In this document: piece by piece, positions 50,267-58,855 of the stretch
Layout of the letters: every line of letters begins with the position of its first letter
Position numbering within the stretch: the stretch's first letter is position 1
DNA from: Nocardioides aurantiacus
Lineage (GTDB): Bacteria; Actinomycetota; Actinomycetes; Propionibacteriales; Nocardioidaceae
Direction: 5' to 3'
Length of the DNA: 64,000 bases
Assembly (NCBI RefSeq): GCF_003752505.1
Contig: NZ_RKHO01000001.1
Span: 186,001-250,000, forward strand
The notes under the pieces: generated by a model
The model's input: the letters and a program-made list of their open reading frames with translations, nothing else
Databases searched by the model: none
What the model was told of the DNA's origin: nothing
Program-made: the position numbers and the translations under genes

Positions 50267-50881
50267 GTGTCAACCGTCGGTCCAGGTCGCCGCCCCCCGC
50301 GCGAGGAGGTGCGCCGCGCGCTCCTCGACGCCGCGGCGCAGGTGTTCGCCCGGCAGGGGGTCGACGGGGCCAGCGTCGGTGACGTCGCCGCCGCGGCGGG
50401 CTTCACCAAGGGCGCCGTCTACTCCAACTTCGGCAGCAAGGACGACCTGGTCGCCGCGCTCGTGGAGGACAGGGTCTCGGCCTACCTCGAGCTCGGTCTG
50501 GCCGCGGTCAGCGACACCGACGCCTCGCTCGGCGAGAAGGCCCGCGCGCTCGGCGACCGCCTGACGCGGGCCGCCGACGAGCAGCGCGACTGGCAGCTGC
50601 TCTTCCTCGAGCTGTGGCAGCGGGCCGTGCGCAGCGGCGCGGTGGACGGCGCCTTCGTCGACCGCCGGCGCGAGCTGCACGCCGCGGTCACCGACGCGGT
50701 GACCGCCCACCTCGACCAGGCCGGGGCGGAGCCGCCGCTGCCGCCCGCGGAGCTGGCCACGCTGCTGATGGCACTGTCCAACGGGCTGGCGCTGGAGCGG
50801 CAGATCGACCCCGCCGGGGTGCCCGACGACCTGTTCGGGCGGGTGCTCGCGCTGGTGGTCGGGGACCGGTCCGCGTCCTGA
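50267..50881 (+). CDS. TetR regulator of the P450 gene
   Basis: A 204-residue repressor. The HTH (14-60) reads ALLDAAAQVFARQGVDGASV, then GDVAAAAGFTKGAVYSNFGS. The C-terminal half contains LLFLELWQRAVRSGAVDGAF, typical of a ligand domain. GTG 50267 is the start that follows the operators; GTG 50258 is possible and would place the second operator over the start region. Controls the divergent P450 and itself by position. The ligand is unknown, possibly the P450 substrate. Confidence 0.87.
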   Translation: MSTVGPGRRPPREEVRRALLDAAAQVFARQGVDGASVGDVAAAAGFTKGAVYSNFGSKDDLVAALVEDRVSAYLELGLAAVSDTDASLGEKARALGDRLTRAADEQRDWQLLFLELWQRAVRSGAVDGAFVDRRRELHAAVTDAVTAHLDQAGAEPPLPPAELATLLMALSNGLALERQIDPAGVPDDLFGRVLALVVGDRSAS

Positions 50882-50888
50882 GCAATCG

Positions 50889-50916
50889 TTTGAAGTTTCA
50901 ACTGATGCGGTAGGAT
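50889..50916 (+). promoter_or_regulatory. Leaderless promoter of the MarR gene with overlapping dyad
   Basis: TTTGAA (50889-50894) and TAGGAT (50911-50916) are spaced 16 bp. The ATG at 50923 is 7 bases after the -10, so transcription is expected to start at the start codon. TTGAA-GT-TTCAA (50890-50901) is a perfect dyad over the -35 and is a likely MarR operator for autoregulation. Confidence 0.6.
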
Positions 50917-50922
50917 GGGCCC

Positions 50923-51408
50923 ATGGACGCACCGCAGTGGCTCGACGACGAGCAGCAGGCCGCCTGGCGCGCCTACCTGTTCGCCAACCAGGCGCTGCAG
51001 TCGTCCCTGGACCGGCAGCTGTCCCAGGTCGCCGGCATGCCGCACAGCGTCTACCTCGTGCTGGCGATGCTGAGCGAGGCGCCCGAGCGCACCCTCTCGA
51101 TGGGCGTCTTGGCCGAGATGGTGCGCTCCTCGCCGTCGCGGCTCTCGCACGCGGTGGCCAAGCTGGAGTCGCAGGGCTGGGTCACCCGGGCCCGCCGGCC
51201 CGACAACGCCCGGGTGGTCGTCGCCACGCTCACCGACGCCGGCTTCGCCCGCGTCGAGGAGGTCGCGCCGCACCACGTCGCCCAGGTCCGTGAGGTGTTC
51301 TTCGACCGGCTCACCCGCGAGCAGGTGACGCAGCTGCGCGAGATCTTCGAGGCGGTGGGCGGTCCGCTCGCCCACGAGACCTCGGTCCCGCCGCCGGTGT
51401 GCGACTGA
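50923..51408 (+). CDS. MarR-family regulator
   Basis: A 161-residue MarR protein. Residues about 45-105 form the winged HTH: TLSMGVLAEMVRSSPSRLSH, then LESQGWVTRARRPDNARVVV (wing), with flanking dimerisation helices. Length is normal. The ATG is at the predicted transcription start, with no leader. An operator dyad overlaps its -35. Target genes besides itself are not evident; the next genes run in the opposite direction. Confidence 0.86.
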   Translation: MDAPQWLDDEQQAAWRAYLFANQALQSSLDRQLSQVAGMPHSVYLVLAMLSEAPERTLSMGVLAEMVRSSPSRLSHAVAKLESQGWVTRARRPDNARVVVATLTDAGFARVEEVAPHHVAQVREVFFDRLTREQVTQLREIFEAVGGPLAHETSVPPPVCD

Positions 51409-51417
51409 GCGGCTCGC

Positions 51418-51729
51418 TCAGGTGACCAGCCGCAGCAGCGCCGTCACCGCCACGGCCGCCACGAAGACGACCAGGACGCCCTGCCGCAGCAGCAGTGCCA
51501 CCACGGCAGCGGCCATCCCGGCCAGGGTCCGCCAGTCCGCGCCGTAGCGACCTCCGTCGTCGAGCAGCTCCACCACGACCAGCCCCGCGAGCATCGCCAC
51601 CGGGAGCAGGCCGGCCACCCGGCGTACGACGGGGTGGTCGAGGACCGCGGCCGGCAGTGCCACCCCGGCCAGCTTGAGCAGGTAGCAGCCGAGCGCGGCC
51701 ACGACGACGCCGGTCCAGAGCCCGGTCAC
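51418..51729 (-). CDS. azlD: AzlD-domain protein (copy 2)
   Basis: A 103-residue four-helix membrane protein with LLKLAGVALPAAVLDHPVVR and LLPVAMLAGLVVVELLDDGG, the AzlD pattern. GTG 51729 overlaps the azlC stop by 4 bp. It is a partner of the adjacent AzlC and paralogous to the 14560-14877 copy, though the sequences are clearly different, so the two pairs likely export different amino acids. Confidence 0.82.
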   Translation of the reverse strand: MTGLWTGVVVAALGCYLLKLAGVALPAAVLDHPVVRRVAGLLPVAMLAGLVVVELLDDGGRYGADWRTLAGMAAAVVALLLRQGVLVVFVAAVAVTALLRLVT

Positions 51730-52478
51730 GCCCGGGCTCCCGGTCGGGCCCCGGGTCGGGCCCCGGGTCGGGCTCCGGGTCGGGCCAGGCCGAGCACCAG
51801 TGCCACGGCGGCGGCCGCCAGCACCGGGACGCCCGGCGGGGCGAGGGGGATCAGCACCAGCGCGACCGCGGCGCCGAGCAGCGCGGTCACGGGGGCGGTG
51901 CGCTCGCGCAGCTGCGGCCAGAGCAGGGCGAGGAAGACCGCCGGTGCGGCGACGTCGAGGCCCAGCGCCTCGGCGTCGACGCCCCGCCCGAGCAGCGCCC
52001 CGGCGAGGGTGCCTGCGTTCCACAGCACGCACAGCACCACGCCGGTGATCCAGAACGCCCGGCGACCCAGCGCCGGGTCGCGCTCGGCGACGGCCATCGC
52101 GGTGGTCTCGTCGATGACGAGGTGCGCGGCCAGCGGGCGTCGTACGCCGCGGGGCCGGACCAGCCGGCTCACCGGGATGCCGTAGAACGCGTTGCGCACC
52201 CCGAGCAGCAGCGCCGCCGACACCGCCGCGACGGCCGTGCCGCCCGCGGCGACCACCCCCACGAAGGCGAACTGCGAGGCGCCGGTGAACATCAGCAGGC
52301 TCAGCAGCATCGTCTGGCCGAGGTCGACGCCCGACCCGGTGGACACCGCGCCGAACGTCGCACCGAACGCCCCGGCGTACAGCGCGATGCCGGCGGCCGC
52401 GCGGTCGACCCGCCGCCGGTCGGCGGCGCTGGGACCAGGGGTGGGGCCGGGGGACGGGCCGGTGGTCGGGGTGGGCAC
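51726..52478 (-). CDS. azlC: AzlC-family amino-acid exporter subunit (copy 2)
   Basis: A 250-residue, about seven-helix membrane protein with GAFGATFGAVSTGSGVDLGQ and MFTGASQFAFVGVVAAGGTA, then LLGVRNAFYGIPVS, all AzlC hallmarks. The last 16 residues are four copies of RPGA coded by a 12-bp tandem repeat (51742-51789). The Pro-rich N-terminus before the first helix is also unusual. It starts from ATG 52478 and overlaps azlD. Confidence 0.85.
   Translation of the reverse strand: MPTPTTGPSPGPTPGPSAADRRRVDRAAAGIALYAGAFGATFGAVSTGSGVDLGQTMLLSLLMFTGASQFAFVGVVAAGGTAVAAVSAALLLGVRNAFYGIPVSRLVRPRGVRRPLAAHLVIDETTAMAVAERDPALGRRAFWITGVVLCVLWNAGTLAGALLGRGVDAEALGLDVAAPAVFLALLWPQLRERTAPVTALLGAAVALVLIPLAPPGVPVLAAAAVALVLGLARPGARPGARPGARPGARA
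51742..51789. repeat. 12-bp tandem repeat at the azlC 3' end
   Basis: Four 12-bp units (GGTCGGGCCCCG twice, then GGTCGGGCTCCG and GGTCGGGCCAGG) code for a C-terminal RPGA repeat. The copy number is free to change without shifting frame. Confidence 0.75.
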
Positions 52479-52549
52479 GGGGCCAGCCTCCCAGCGCGCC
52501 GCCGCTCCGCGGCGCCGTCCCCGGGGTGCCCGCCGGTAGCGTTCGGCCC

Positions 52550-53599
52550 GTGGCGGGGATGGTGAGGGCGGCCGACGACGCCCAGCGCAGGTTTCCAGGG
52601 CTCGGCTTCCCCCTGGCGGTGGTCTACAAGTACTTCGACGACCAGGGCCCCTACCTGGCGGCGATCATCACCTACTACACCTTCGTCGCGGTCTTCCCGC
52701 TGCTGCTGCTCGGCACCTCGATCCTGGGCTTCGTGCTCCAGGGCGACCCGGAGCTGCAGCAGGCGGCGCTGGACTCCACGCTGCGGCAGTTCCCGATCGT
52801 CGGTGACCAGCTCGGTCGGCCCGAGGGGCTGCAGGGGTCGGTCGCCGCGGTGGTCACCGGTGGCCTGATCGCGCTCTACGGCTCGCTCGGCCTCGGCACC
52901 GCCATCCAGAACGCGATGAACGTCGCCTGGTCGGTGCCGCGCAACAGCCGCCCCAACCCGTTCCTGCTGCGGCTCAAGAGCCTGTTCCTGCTGCTGATCG
53001 CCGGTGGTGCGGTGCTGGCCGTCACGGCCGTCTCGGTCACCGGCCAGAAGCTGCTCTCCGACGCCGGCGTCGGCGGCGGTCGCACGCTGGTCTCGGTCGT
53101 CACGGTGCTGCTGGTCGGCGGCATCCTGACGGTGCTGTTCCGGCTCGCCACCGCGCGCGAGCACCCGTGGTACTACGCCGCTCCCGGTGGCTTCTTCGTC
53201 GCGGTGCTCTGGCAGGGGCTGCAGCTGCTGTCCACGGCGTACGTCAACCGGGTGCTGAGCGAGACCTCCTCGATGAACCAGACCTTCGGCCTGGTCCTCG
53301 GCCTGATCGGCCTGATCTTCCTCGCCGCCGTCATCGCCGTCCTCGGCATGGAGCTCAACGTCGTGCTCGTGCGCCACCTGTGGCCGCGCGCCCTGCTCAC
53401 GCCCTTCACCGACTCCGTCGAGCTCACCGAGGCCGACCGCAAGGCCTACACCAGCTACGCCCGCGCCCAGCGCCACAAGGGCTTCGAGCAGGTGAAGGTC
53501 TCCTTCGGCGAGCCCCCCAGCATCCTCGGCTCCGGCTCCGAGGACCACCACGACACCGACTCCGCCCCCGAGCCCGAGCCCGAGCCCGATCGCTCCTAG
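52550..53599 (+). CDS. YihY/BrkB-family membrane protein
   Basis: A 349-residue membrane protein with six helices of the YihY/virulence factor BrkB family (older annotations call it RNase BN, which is not supported). Motifs: FDDQGPYLAAIITYYTFVAV at the first helix, SLGLGTAIQNAMNVAWSVPR and YYAAPGGFFVAVLWQGLQLL. The C-terminal acidic tail has PEPEPEPD. GTG 52550 is the start, with the alternative ATG 52559. The role is unproven; members are linked to envelope transport. Confidence 0.87.
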   Translation: MAGMVRAADDAQRRFPGLGFPLAVVYKYFDDQGPYLAAIITYYTFVAVFPLLLLGTSILGFVLQGDPELQQAALDSTLRQFPIVGDQLGRPEGLQGSVAAVVTGGLIALYGSLGLGTAIQNAMNVAWSVPRNSRPNPFLLRLKSLFLLLIAGGAVLAVTAVSVTGQKLLSDAGVGGGRTLVSVVTVLLVGGILTVLFRLATAREHPWYYAAPGGFFVAVLWQGLQLLSTAYVNRVLSETSSMNQTFGLVLGLIGLIFLAAVIAVLGMELNVVLVRHLWPRALLTPFTDSVELTEADRKAYTSYARAQRHKGFEQVKVSFGEPPSILGSGSEDHHDTDSAPEPEPEPDRS

Positions 53600-53643
53600 G
53601 CCCCGGCGTCTTCGTGGACCCGGCCGGGCACGACGGTGGCGGG

Positions 53644-54654
53644 TCAGGTGGGGGCGGGGCCCGACGAGGCGCGGACGACGAGCTGGGTGGGCAGCACCCG
53701 GACGGGAGCGTCCTCGCCGGTGGGGGTGGCGCCGGGGCGGGTGAGGGCGGCGAGCGCCTCGACGGCGCGGGCGCCGGCCTCGGTGGTGCGCTCGGCGAGC
53801 GTGGTCAGCGGGGGGTGGCAGAAGTCGGCGCCGAAGACGTCGTCGAAGCCGACGACGCTCAGCTGCTCCGGGACGCGTACGCCGCGCTCGGCCAGGCGCT
53901 GGAGCACGCCGATCGCCAGCACGTCGTTGTGCGCCACGACCGCGGTCGCGCGGGTGGTGAGGACGGCGTCGGCGGCGGCCGGGCCGGAGGCGGTGGTGGG
54001 CGTGTAGGGCCCGAACCGGGTGGCCTCGAGGCCGTGCTCCGCCGCGGCCGCGTGCAGCCCGGCCCAGCGTCGCGCGCCCGACCACGACTCGGCCGGGCCG
54101 CCGAGGAAGACGAAGGAGCGGTGGCCGTGGGAGGCGAGGTGGGCGACGATCTGGCCGGTGCCGGAGGCGAAGTCGGCGACCACGCTGGTCAGCCCGGGTG
54201 AGGCCCGGTTGACCAGCACGATCCGGTTGAGCTCGCTCGCCCGCTGCAGCGCCTCGTCGGGCATCCGGGAGGCGGTCAGCACGAACCCGTCGACGGCCGC
54301 GCCCAGCCGCCTGACCAGGCGTTCCTCGTGCACGGGGTTCTCCTGGGCGTCGCCGATGACCAGCGTCAGTCGGGCCTCGGCGGCGGCGCGCTCGGCGCCC
54401 TTGACCACCCCGGAGAAGTAGGGGTTGGTGATGTCGGGGACGACCAGCGCGACGGTGTTCGTGCGGCCGGACTCGAGGGCCTGCGCCGTGGGGTTGGGGG
54501 AGTAGCCGAGCCGCTCGGCGACGGCGAGCACGTGCTCCCGCGTGACGTGGTTGACCCGGCCCGGGTTGCTGAACGCGCGCGACACCGTCGAGGTCGCGAC
54601 CCCGGCCGCCTCGGCGACCGAGGTGATGGTGGCGCGACGGCGGGGGGCGGGCAC
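53644..54654 (-). CDS. LacI-family regulator of the quinate/shikimate cluster
   Basis: A 336-residue LacI repressor. The HTH and hinge (8-60) read TITSVAEAAGVATSTVSRAF and RVNHVTREHVLAVAERLGYS. The periplasmic-binding-like sensor domain follows, with VALVVPDITNPYFSGVVKGA and FVFLGGPAESWSGARRWAGL, and QLSVVGFDDVFGADFCHPPL near the end. GTG 54654 begins the HTH; a longer frame from ATG 54702 would start inside the operator and is unlikely. It is divergent from the MHS transporter over a perfect LacI operator. Confidence 0.87.
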   Translation of the reverse strand: MPAPRRRATITSVAEAAGVATSTVSRAFSNPGRVNHVTREHVLAVAERLGYSPNPTAQALESGRTNTVALVVPDITNPYFSGVVKGAERAAAEARLTLVIGDAQENPVHEERLVRRLGAAVDGFVLTASRMPDEALQRASELNRIVLVNRASPGLTSVVADFASGTGQIVAHLASHGHRSFVFLGGPAESWSGARRWAGLHAAAAEHGLEATRFGPYTPTTASGPAAADAVLTTRATAVVAHNDVLAIGVLQRLAERGVRVPEQLSVVGFDDVFGADFCHPPLTTLAERTTEAGARAVEALAALTRPGATPTGEDAPVRVLPTQLVVRASSGPAPT

Positions 54655-54685
54655 GAGGCCATGCTGGCACGCGTCTGGCAACTTT

Positions 54686-54701
54686 TGGCAAACGATTGCC
54701 A
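54686..54701. promoter_or_regulatory. LacI operator TGGCAAACGATTGCCA
   Basis: A 16-bp palindrome with perfect TGGCAA and TTGCCA arms and the central CG typical of LacI-family sites. It lies between the LacI gene and the MHS transporter gene, so one repressor can control the whole quinate/shikimate unit and its own gene. Confidence 0.78.
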
Positions 54702-54795
54702 TGTGACGGCGGCCACACCTACGTTCGCCCGGACCGCGAGGAGCGAGACCTCGGGCCGGGAGACAAGTCGGCGAGGCCGACGGAGAGGCACCACC

Positions 54796-56166
54796 ATGAG
54801 CACCATCGACACCGCCGCCGCGGGGCACCACGACGAGTCCCGCCGTACGCCGAAGCGCGCGGCCCTCGCCGCCTGGAGCGGCTCCGCGCTGGAGTACTAC
54901 GACCTGGCGATCTACGGCACCGCCGCCGCCCTGGTCTTCCCCCAGATCTTCTTCCCCGAGGGCAACGACTCGGCCGCCACGATCGCGGCGTTCGCGACCT
55001 TCGGCGTCGCCTACGTCGCCCGGCCGTTCGGGTCCTTCCTGATGGGCCACATCGGCGACCGGCTCGGCCGCAAGACGATCCTGATCGGCACGCTGCTGCT
55101 GATGGGCGTCTCCACGTTCCTCATCGGCTGCCTCCCGACGTACAGCCAGATCGGGCTGTGGGCCCCGGCGCTGCTCGTGCTGCTCCGGCTGCTCCAGGGC
55201 CTCTCGGCCGCGGGCGAGCAGGCCGGCGCCAACTCGATGTCCTTCGAGCACGCCCCCGACGACCGTCGCGGCTTCTTCACCAGCTGGACCCTCAGCGGCA
55301 CCCAGGGCGGCCAGGTGCTGGCGCCCGCGATCTTCCTGCCGCTGGCCGCGGTGCTGCCCGAGGACGCGCTGCTCAGCTGGGGCTGGCGGGTGCCGTTCTG
55401 GCTCAGCGCCGTCATCGTCGTGCTGGGCTTCGTGATCCGGGCCCGCCTCGACGAGACGCCCGCCTTCCAGGACGACGTCGCCGACAGCGACGAGCCGAAG
55501 CGGGCGCCGCTCAAGGAGCTGTTCGCCGACCACTCGCCCGCGGTGCTGCGCGTCTTCTTCGCCGCCTTCATCGCGATGGTCAACACCATGTTCCAGGTCT
55601 TCGCGCTCAACTTCGCGACGGCCGACGACTACGGCATCGGCTTCGACTCCTCCTTCATGCTGTGGCTGGCGATCGTGGCCAACCTGGTCGCCATCGCGGT
55701 GATCCCGTTCTGGGCGATGCTCTCGGACAAGGTCGGTCGCAAGCCGGTCTTCCTGACCGGTCTGGCCGGCAGCGCCGTGCTCGTCACCGCCTTCCTCGGC
55801 GCGATCCGGGCGGGCAACGAGCCGCTCACCTTCGTGCTCGGCGTGGCCCTGGCCGGCGTCGTCTACTCGATGCCCAACGCGGTGTGGCCCGCCACCTACG
55901 CGGAGTACTTCCCCACCAGCGTCCGCCTCTCCGGCATGGCCATCGGCACCCAGTTCGGCTTCGCGCTGGCCGGGTTCACCCCGACCATCGCCGGTGCCCT
56001 GATGGGCGGCGAGGCCGACAACTGGTGGCGCGTGGCGGCCTTCGCCGTCGGGGCCTGCGTGATCTCCGCGATCGCGGTGCTCACCGGGCCCGGCAGGACG
56101 CACACCGTGCCGACGCACCTGGTCGGCGTCCGTGCGGCCCGCACCCCCGCCCCGGCCGCGGCATGA
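54796..56166 (+). CDS. MHS-family (shikimate/quinate-type) proton symporter
   Basis: A 456-residue, 12-TM transporter of the metabolite:H+ symporter family. Signatures: SALEYYDLAIYGTAAALVFP, loop motif GHIGDRLGRKTILI, RLLQGLSAAGEQAGANSMSF, and the second-half loop MLSDKVGRKPVF. MHS members include shikimate (ShiA), citrate and dicarboxylate carriers. Here the downstream genes point to quinate or shikimate uptake. ATG 54796 follows GGAGAGGCACC. Its stop overlaps the dehydrogenase start by 4 bp. Confidence 0.87.
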   Translation: MSTIDTAAAGHHDESRRTPKRAALAAWSGSALEYYDLAIYGTAAALVFPQIFFPEGNDSAATIAAFATFGVAYVARPFGSFLMGHIGDRLGRKTILIGTLLLMGVSTFLIGCLPTYSQIGLWAPALLVLLRLLQGLSAAGEQAGANSMSFEHAPDDRRGFFTSWTLSGTQGGQVLAPAIFLPLAAVLPEDALLSWGWRVPFWLSAVIVVLGFVIRARLDETPAFQDDVADSDEPKRAPLKELFADHSPAVLRVFFAAFIAMVNTMFQVFALNFATADDYGIGFDSSFMLWLAIVANLVAIAVIPFWAMLSDKVGRKPVFLTGLAGSAVLVTAFLGAIRAGNEPLTFVLGVALAGVVYSMPNAVWPATYAEYFPTSVRLSGMAIGTQFGFALAGFTPTIAGALMGGEADNWWRVAAFAVGACVISAIAVLTGPGRTHTVPTHLVGVRAARTPAPAAA

Positions 56167-57023
56167 GCATCGGCTCGTTCTCGCTCGGCCTGGTCGGCGG
56201 TGGCATCGCCCGCTCGCTCACCCCGGCGATGCAGGAGCGGGAGGGTCGCGAGCAGGGCCTCGCCCTGACCTACCGGCTCGTCGACGCCGAGCGGCCCGAC
56301 GGGCGGGGCTTCGGGGTCGACGACCTGCCCGAGGTGCTGACCGGGGCGGAGCGGTTCGGCCTCGACGGGCTCAACGTCACCCACCCGTTCAAGCAGGCCG
56401 TGGTGCCGCTGCTCGACGACCTCTCCGAGGCCGCGGCCGACCTCGGTGCCGTCAACACCGTGGTGCTGCGCGACGGGAAGCGGGTCGGCCACAACACCGA
56501 CACCACGGGGTACGCCGCGGCCCTCGCCGCCGGGCTGCCCGACGCGCCCCGGGACCGCGTGGTGCTGGTCGGGGCGGGCGGCGCCGGGGTCGCCGTCGGC
56601 TACGGCCTGCTCGCCGAGGGGGTGGGCCGGCTCGGCGTCCACGACGTCGACGCGGACCGGGCGCACGCGTGCGTCGTACGGCTGGCGAAGCGGTACGGCG
56701 ACCACGCCGTGGAGGTCGTCACCGACCTGCCCGGCGCGCTCGCCGGGGCCGACGGCTTGGTCAACGCCACGCCGGTCGGGATGCACGGCCACGCCGGCCT
56801 GCCGGTCCCGGCCGAGCTGGTGCGCGGGGACCTGTGGGTCTCCGACGTCGTCTACTTCCCGCTCGAGACCGAGCTGGTCGCGCTGGCCCGCTCGCGGGGC
56901 TGCCGGGTGCTGCCCGGTGGCGCGATGGCGGTGCAGCAGGCCGTCGGCGCGTTCGAGCTGTTCACCGGCCGACCGGCCGACGCGGAGCGGATGCAGCGCC
57001 ACTTCCGGGAGCTGACCGCCTGA
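56163..57023 (+). CDS. Quinate/shikimate dehydrogenase
   Basis: A 286-residue AroE-fold dehydrogenase. The substrate-binding SLTPAMQERE, the catalytic Lys in LNVTHPFKQAV and Asp in VGHNTDTTGYAAAL are intact. The nucleotide fold is VVLVGAGGAGVAVGYGLLAE. By cluster position it should oxidise quinate or shikimate to the dehydro form in the catabolic direction (QsuD/QuiB-like) rather than act in biosynthesis. Overlaps the transporter and (by one base, TGATG) the next gene. Confidence 0.88.
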   Translation: MSIGSFSLGLVGGGIARSLTPAMQEREGREQGLALTYRLVDAERPDGRGFGVDDLPEVLTGAERFGLDGLNVTHPFKQAVVPLLDDLSEAAADLGAVNTVVLRDGKRVGHNTDTTGYAAALAAGLPDAPRDRVVLVGAGGAGVAVGYGLLAEGVGRLGVHDVDADRAHACVVRLAKRYGDHAVEVVTDLPGALAGADGLVNATPVGMHGHAGLPVPAELVRGDLWVSDVVYFPLETELVALARSRGCRVLPGGAMAVQQAVGAFELFTGRPADAERMQRHFRELTA

Positions 57024-58855
57024 TGCGCACCGGCGTCGCCACGCTGTCCCTCAGCGGTCGCCTCGTGGACAAGCTGCACGCGGCGGCCACGGCGGGGTTC
57101 GACGGCGTCGAGGTCTTCGACAACGACCTCATCGGGTGCCCGCTGTCCCCGGCCGAGGTGGCCCGGCTCGCGGCTGACCTCGGCCTGACGATCGACCTCT
57201 TCCAGCCGGTGCGCGACGCGGCCGGCGTCGCCCCGGACGCCTGGCCCGCGACCCGGCGCCGGGTGGTGGCCAAGCTCGAGGTCGCCCGCGAGCTCGGCGC
57301 GCCCGTGGTGCTGCTGTGCTCCCACGTCGGCGCCGGCTCGGTCGACGACCCCGACCTCACCGCGTCCCAGCTGGCCGAGCTGGGCGACGAGGCGGCGGGA
57401 CGCGGGCTGGTGCTGGCCTACGAGGCGCTGGCCTGGGGACGCCACGTCAATCGGCTCGCCCAGGCCTGGGACGTCGTACGCCGCGCCGACCACGCGGCCG
57501 TCACCGTGGCGGTCGACACCTTCCACGTGCTGGCCCGGGGCGACGACGCGACCGCGCTCGACGGCGTGCCGGGGGAGCGGATCGGCTTCCTCCAGGTGGC
57601 CGACGCGCCGCTGAAGCAGATGGACGTCCTGGAGTGGAGCCGCCACTTCCGCTGCTTCCCCGGCCAGGGGATGCTCGACGTCACCGGCGTCGTGGCCGCC
57701 ACCTTGGAGGCCGGCTACCGCGGACCGGTCTCGCTCGAGGTGTTCAGCGACGTGGTCCGCGAGTCCGACCAGGCCGTCACGGCGCGCGACGCCTACCGCT
57801 CCCTGGTCTTCCTCGCCGACGAGCTCGCCGCCCGGTTGACCGGCCCGGCCGCCGCGCTGGTCGAGCCGGCCCCGCCCGCCCCCGAGCGGGTCGGCCTGGC
57901 CTTCCTCGAGGTCGCCGACCCCACCGGCGACCCCGCCCTGGAGGCGCTGCTGCGCGGGCTCGGCCTCACCCGGGTCGGCCGGCACCGCAGCAAGCCGGTG
58001 CAGTGGTGGCGCCAGGGGGAGGCCCACGTGGTGGTCAACCAGACCCCCGGCACCGATCCGCGGGCGCACGCCGTCGGGCTGGCCACGCCCCGGGTCGACA
58101 CCGTCGCCGCCCGGGCCGAGGCGCTGCTCTGGCCCGAGGTCGACCGGACCCGCGGGGCGGGGGAGGCGCTGCTGCCCGGCATCACCACGCCCGGCGAGAC
58201 CCACCTGTTCCTCTCCGCCGACCCCGGCGCCCCCGACCACTGGCAGGACGACTTCGTCGTCGAGGACGAGCCGGCGACCGAGGGGCGCTGGACCGGGCTC
58301 GACCACGTCGGCCTGGCCGTGCCGCCGCGCCGGCTGGACGAGGAGATCGGCTTCCTGCGCACCGTGCTGGGCCTGGAGGCCGCCCCGGTGGAGGAGTTCT
58401 GGGAGCCGCAGGGCCGGCTGCGCAGCCGCGCGCTCGAGCCCCGTCACGGTGGTGCGCGCATCGTCGTCAACGTGGCCGAGGGGCCCGACGGCGGCGCCGT
58501 CGACCCGGTCGTCGGAGTGACCCAGGCGGCCTTCGCCTGCACCGACCTGCTGGCCGAGGTGCGCGCCCTGCGCCAGCGCGGCGTACGCCTGATGCAGGTA
58601 CCCGACAACTACTACGTCGACGTCGCCGCCCGCACCGGCCTCGACGCCGACCGCGTCGCCGAGCTGCGTGAGCACCAGGTGCTCTGCGACCGGGTGGGCG
58701 ACGGGGACGCAGGGGCCGCCGAGCTGCTGCACGTCTACACCGACGTGCTCGCCACCGGGTTCTACGTCGAGCTGCTGGAGCGTCGGGGCGGGTACGCCGG
58801 CTACGGCAGCGCGAACACGCAGGTCAGGCTGGCCGTCCAGCGCGGCCCGGCGTAG
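57023..58855 (+). CDS. 3-dehydroshikimate dehydratase fused to an HPPD-like domain
   Basis: A 610-residue two-domain protein. Residues about 1-265 form an AP-endonuclease-2-type TIM barrel with metal-ligand segments (GLVLAYEALAWGRH, VAVDTFHVLARG, VSLEVFSDVVRE); this is the QuiC/QsuB-type dehydratase that yields protocatechuate. Residues about 300-600 form a VOC/HPPD-like domain with TGLDHVGLAV and FYVELLERRGGYAGYGSANT. The usual second iron His appears replaced: VTQAAFACTD where HPPD has a His. Start ATG 57023 overlaps the upstream stop. End of the cluster: a gene-free 117 bp follows. Confidence 0.88.
   Translation: MRTGVATLSLSGRLVDKLHAAATAGFDGVEVFDNDLIGCPLSPAEVARLAADLGLTIDLFQPVRDAAGVAPDAWPATRRRVVAKLEVARELGAPVVLLCSHVGAGSVDDPDLTASQLAELGDEAAGRGLVLAYEALAWGRHVNRLAQAWDVVRRADHAAVTVAVDTFHVLARGDDATALDGVPGERIGFLQVADAPLKQMDVLEWSRHFRCFPGQGMLDVTGVVAATLEAGYRGPVSLEVFSDVVRESDQAVTARDAYRSLVFLADELAARLTGPAAALVEPAPPAPERVGLAFLEVADPTGDPALEALLRGLGLTRVGRHRSKPVQWWRQGEAHVVVNQTPGTDPRAHAVGLATPRVDTVAARAEALLWPEVDRTRGAGEALLPGITTPGETHLFLSADPGAPDHWQDDFVVEDEPATEGRWTGLDHVGLAVPPRRLDEEIGFLRTVLGLEAAPVEEFWEPQGRLRSRALEPRHGGARIVVNVAEGPDGGAVDPVVGVTQAAFACTDLLAEVRALRQRGVRLMQVPDNYYVDVAARTGLDADRVAELREHQVLCDRVGDGDAGAAELLHVYTDVLATGFYVELLERRGGYAGYGSANTQVRLAVQRGPA

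Noticed and set aside
51742-51789. Possible integration or transposon end
   Set aside because: The repeat is in frame at the azlC C-terminus, with no inverted ends or transposase near it.
53644-56118. 824-codon frame extending the LacI gene across the transporter
   Set aside because: The upstream part is a shadow of the MHS gene; the LacI HTH begins at 54654.
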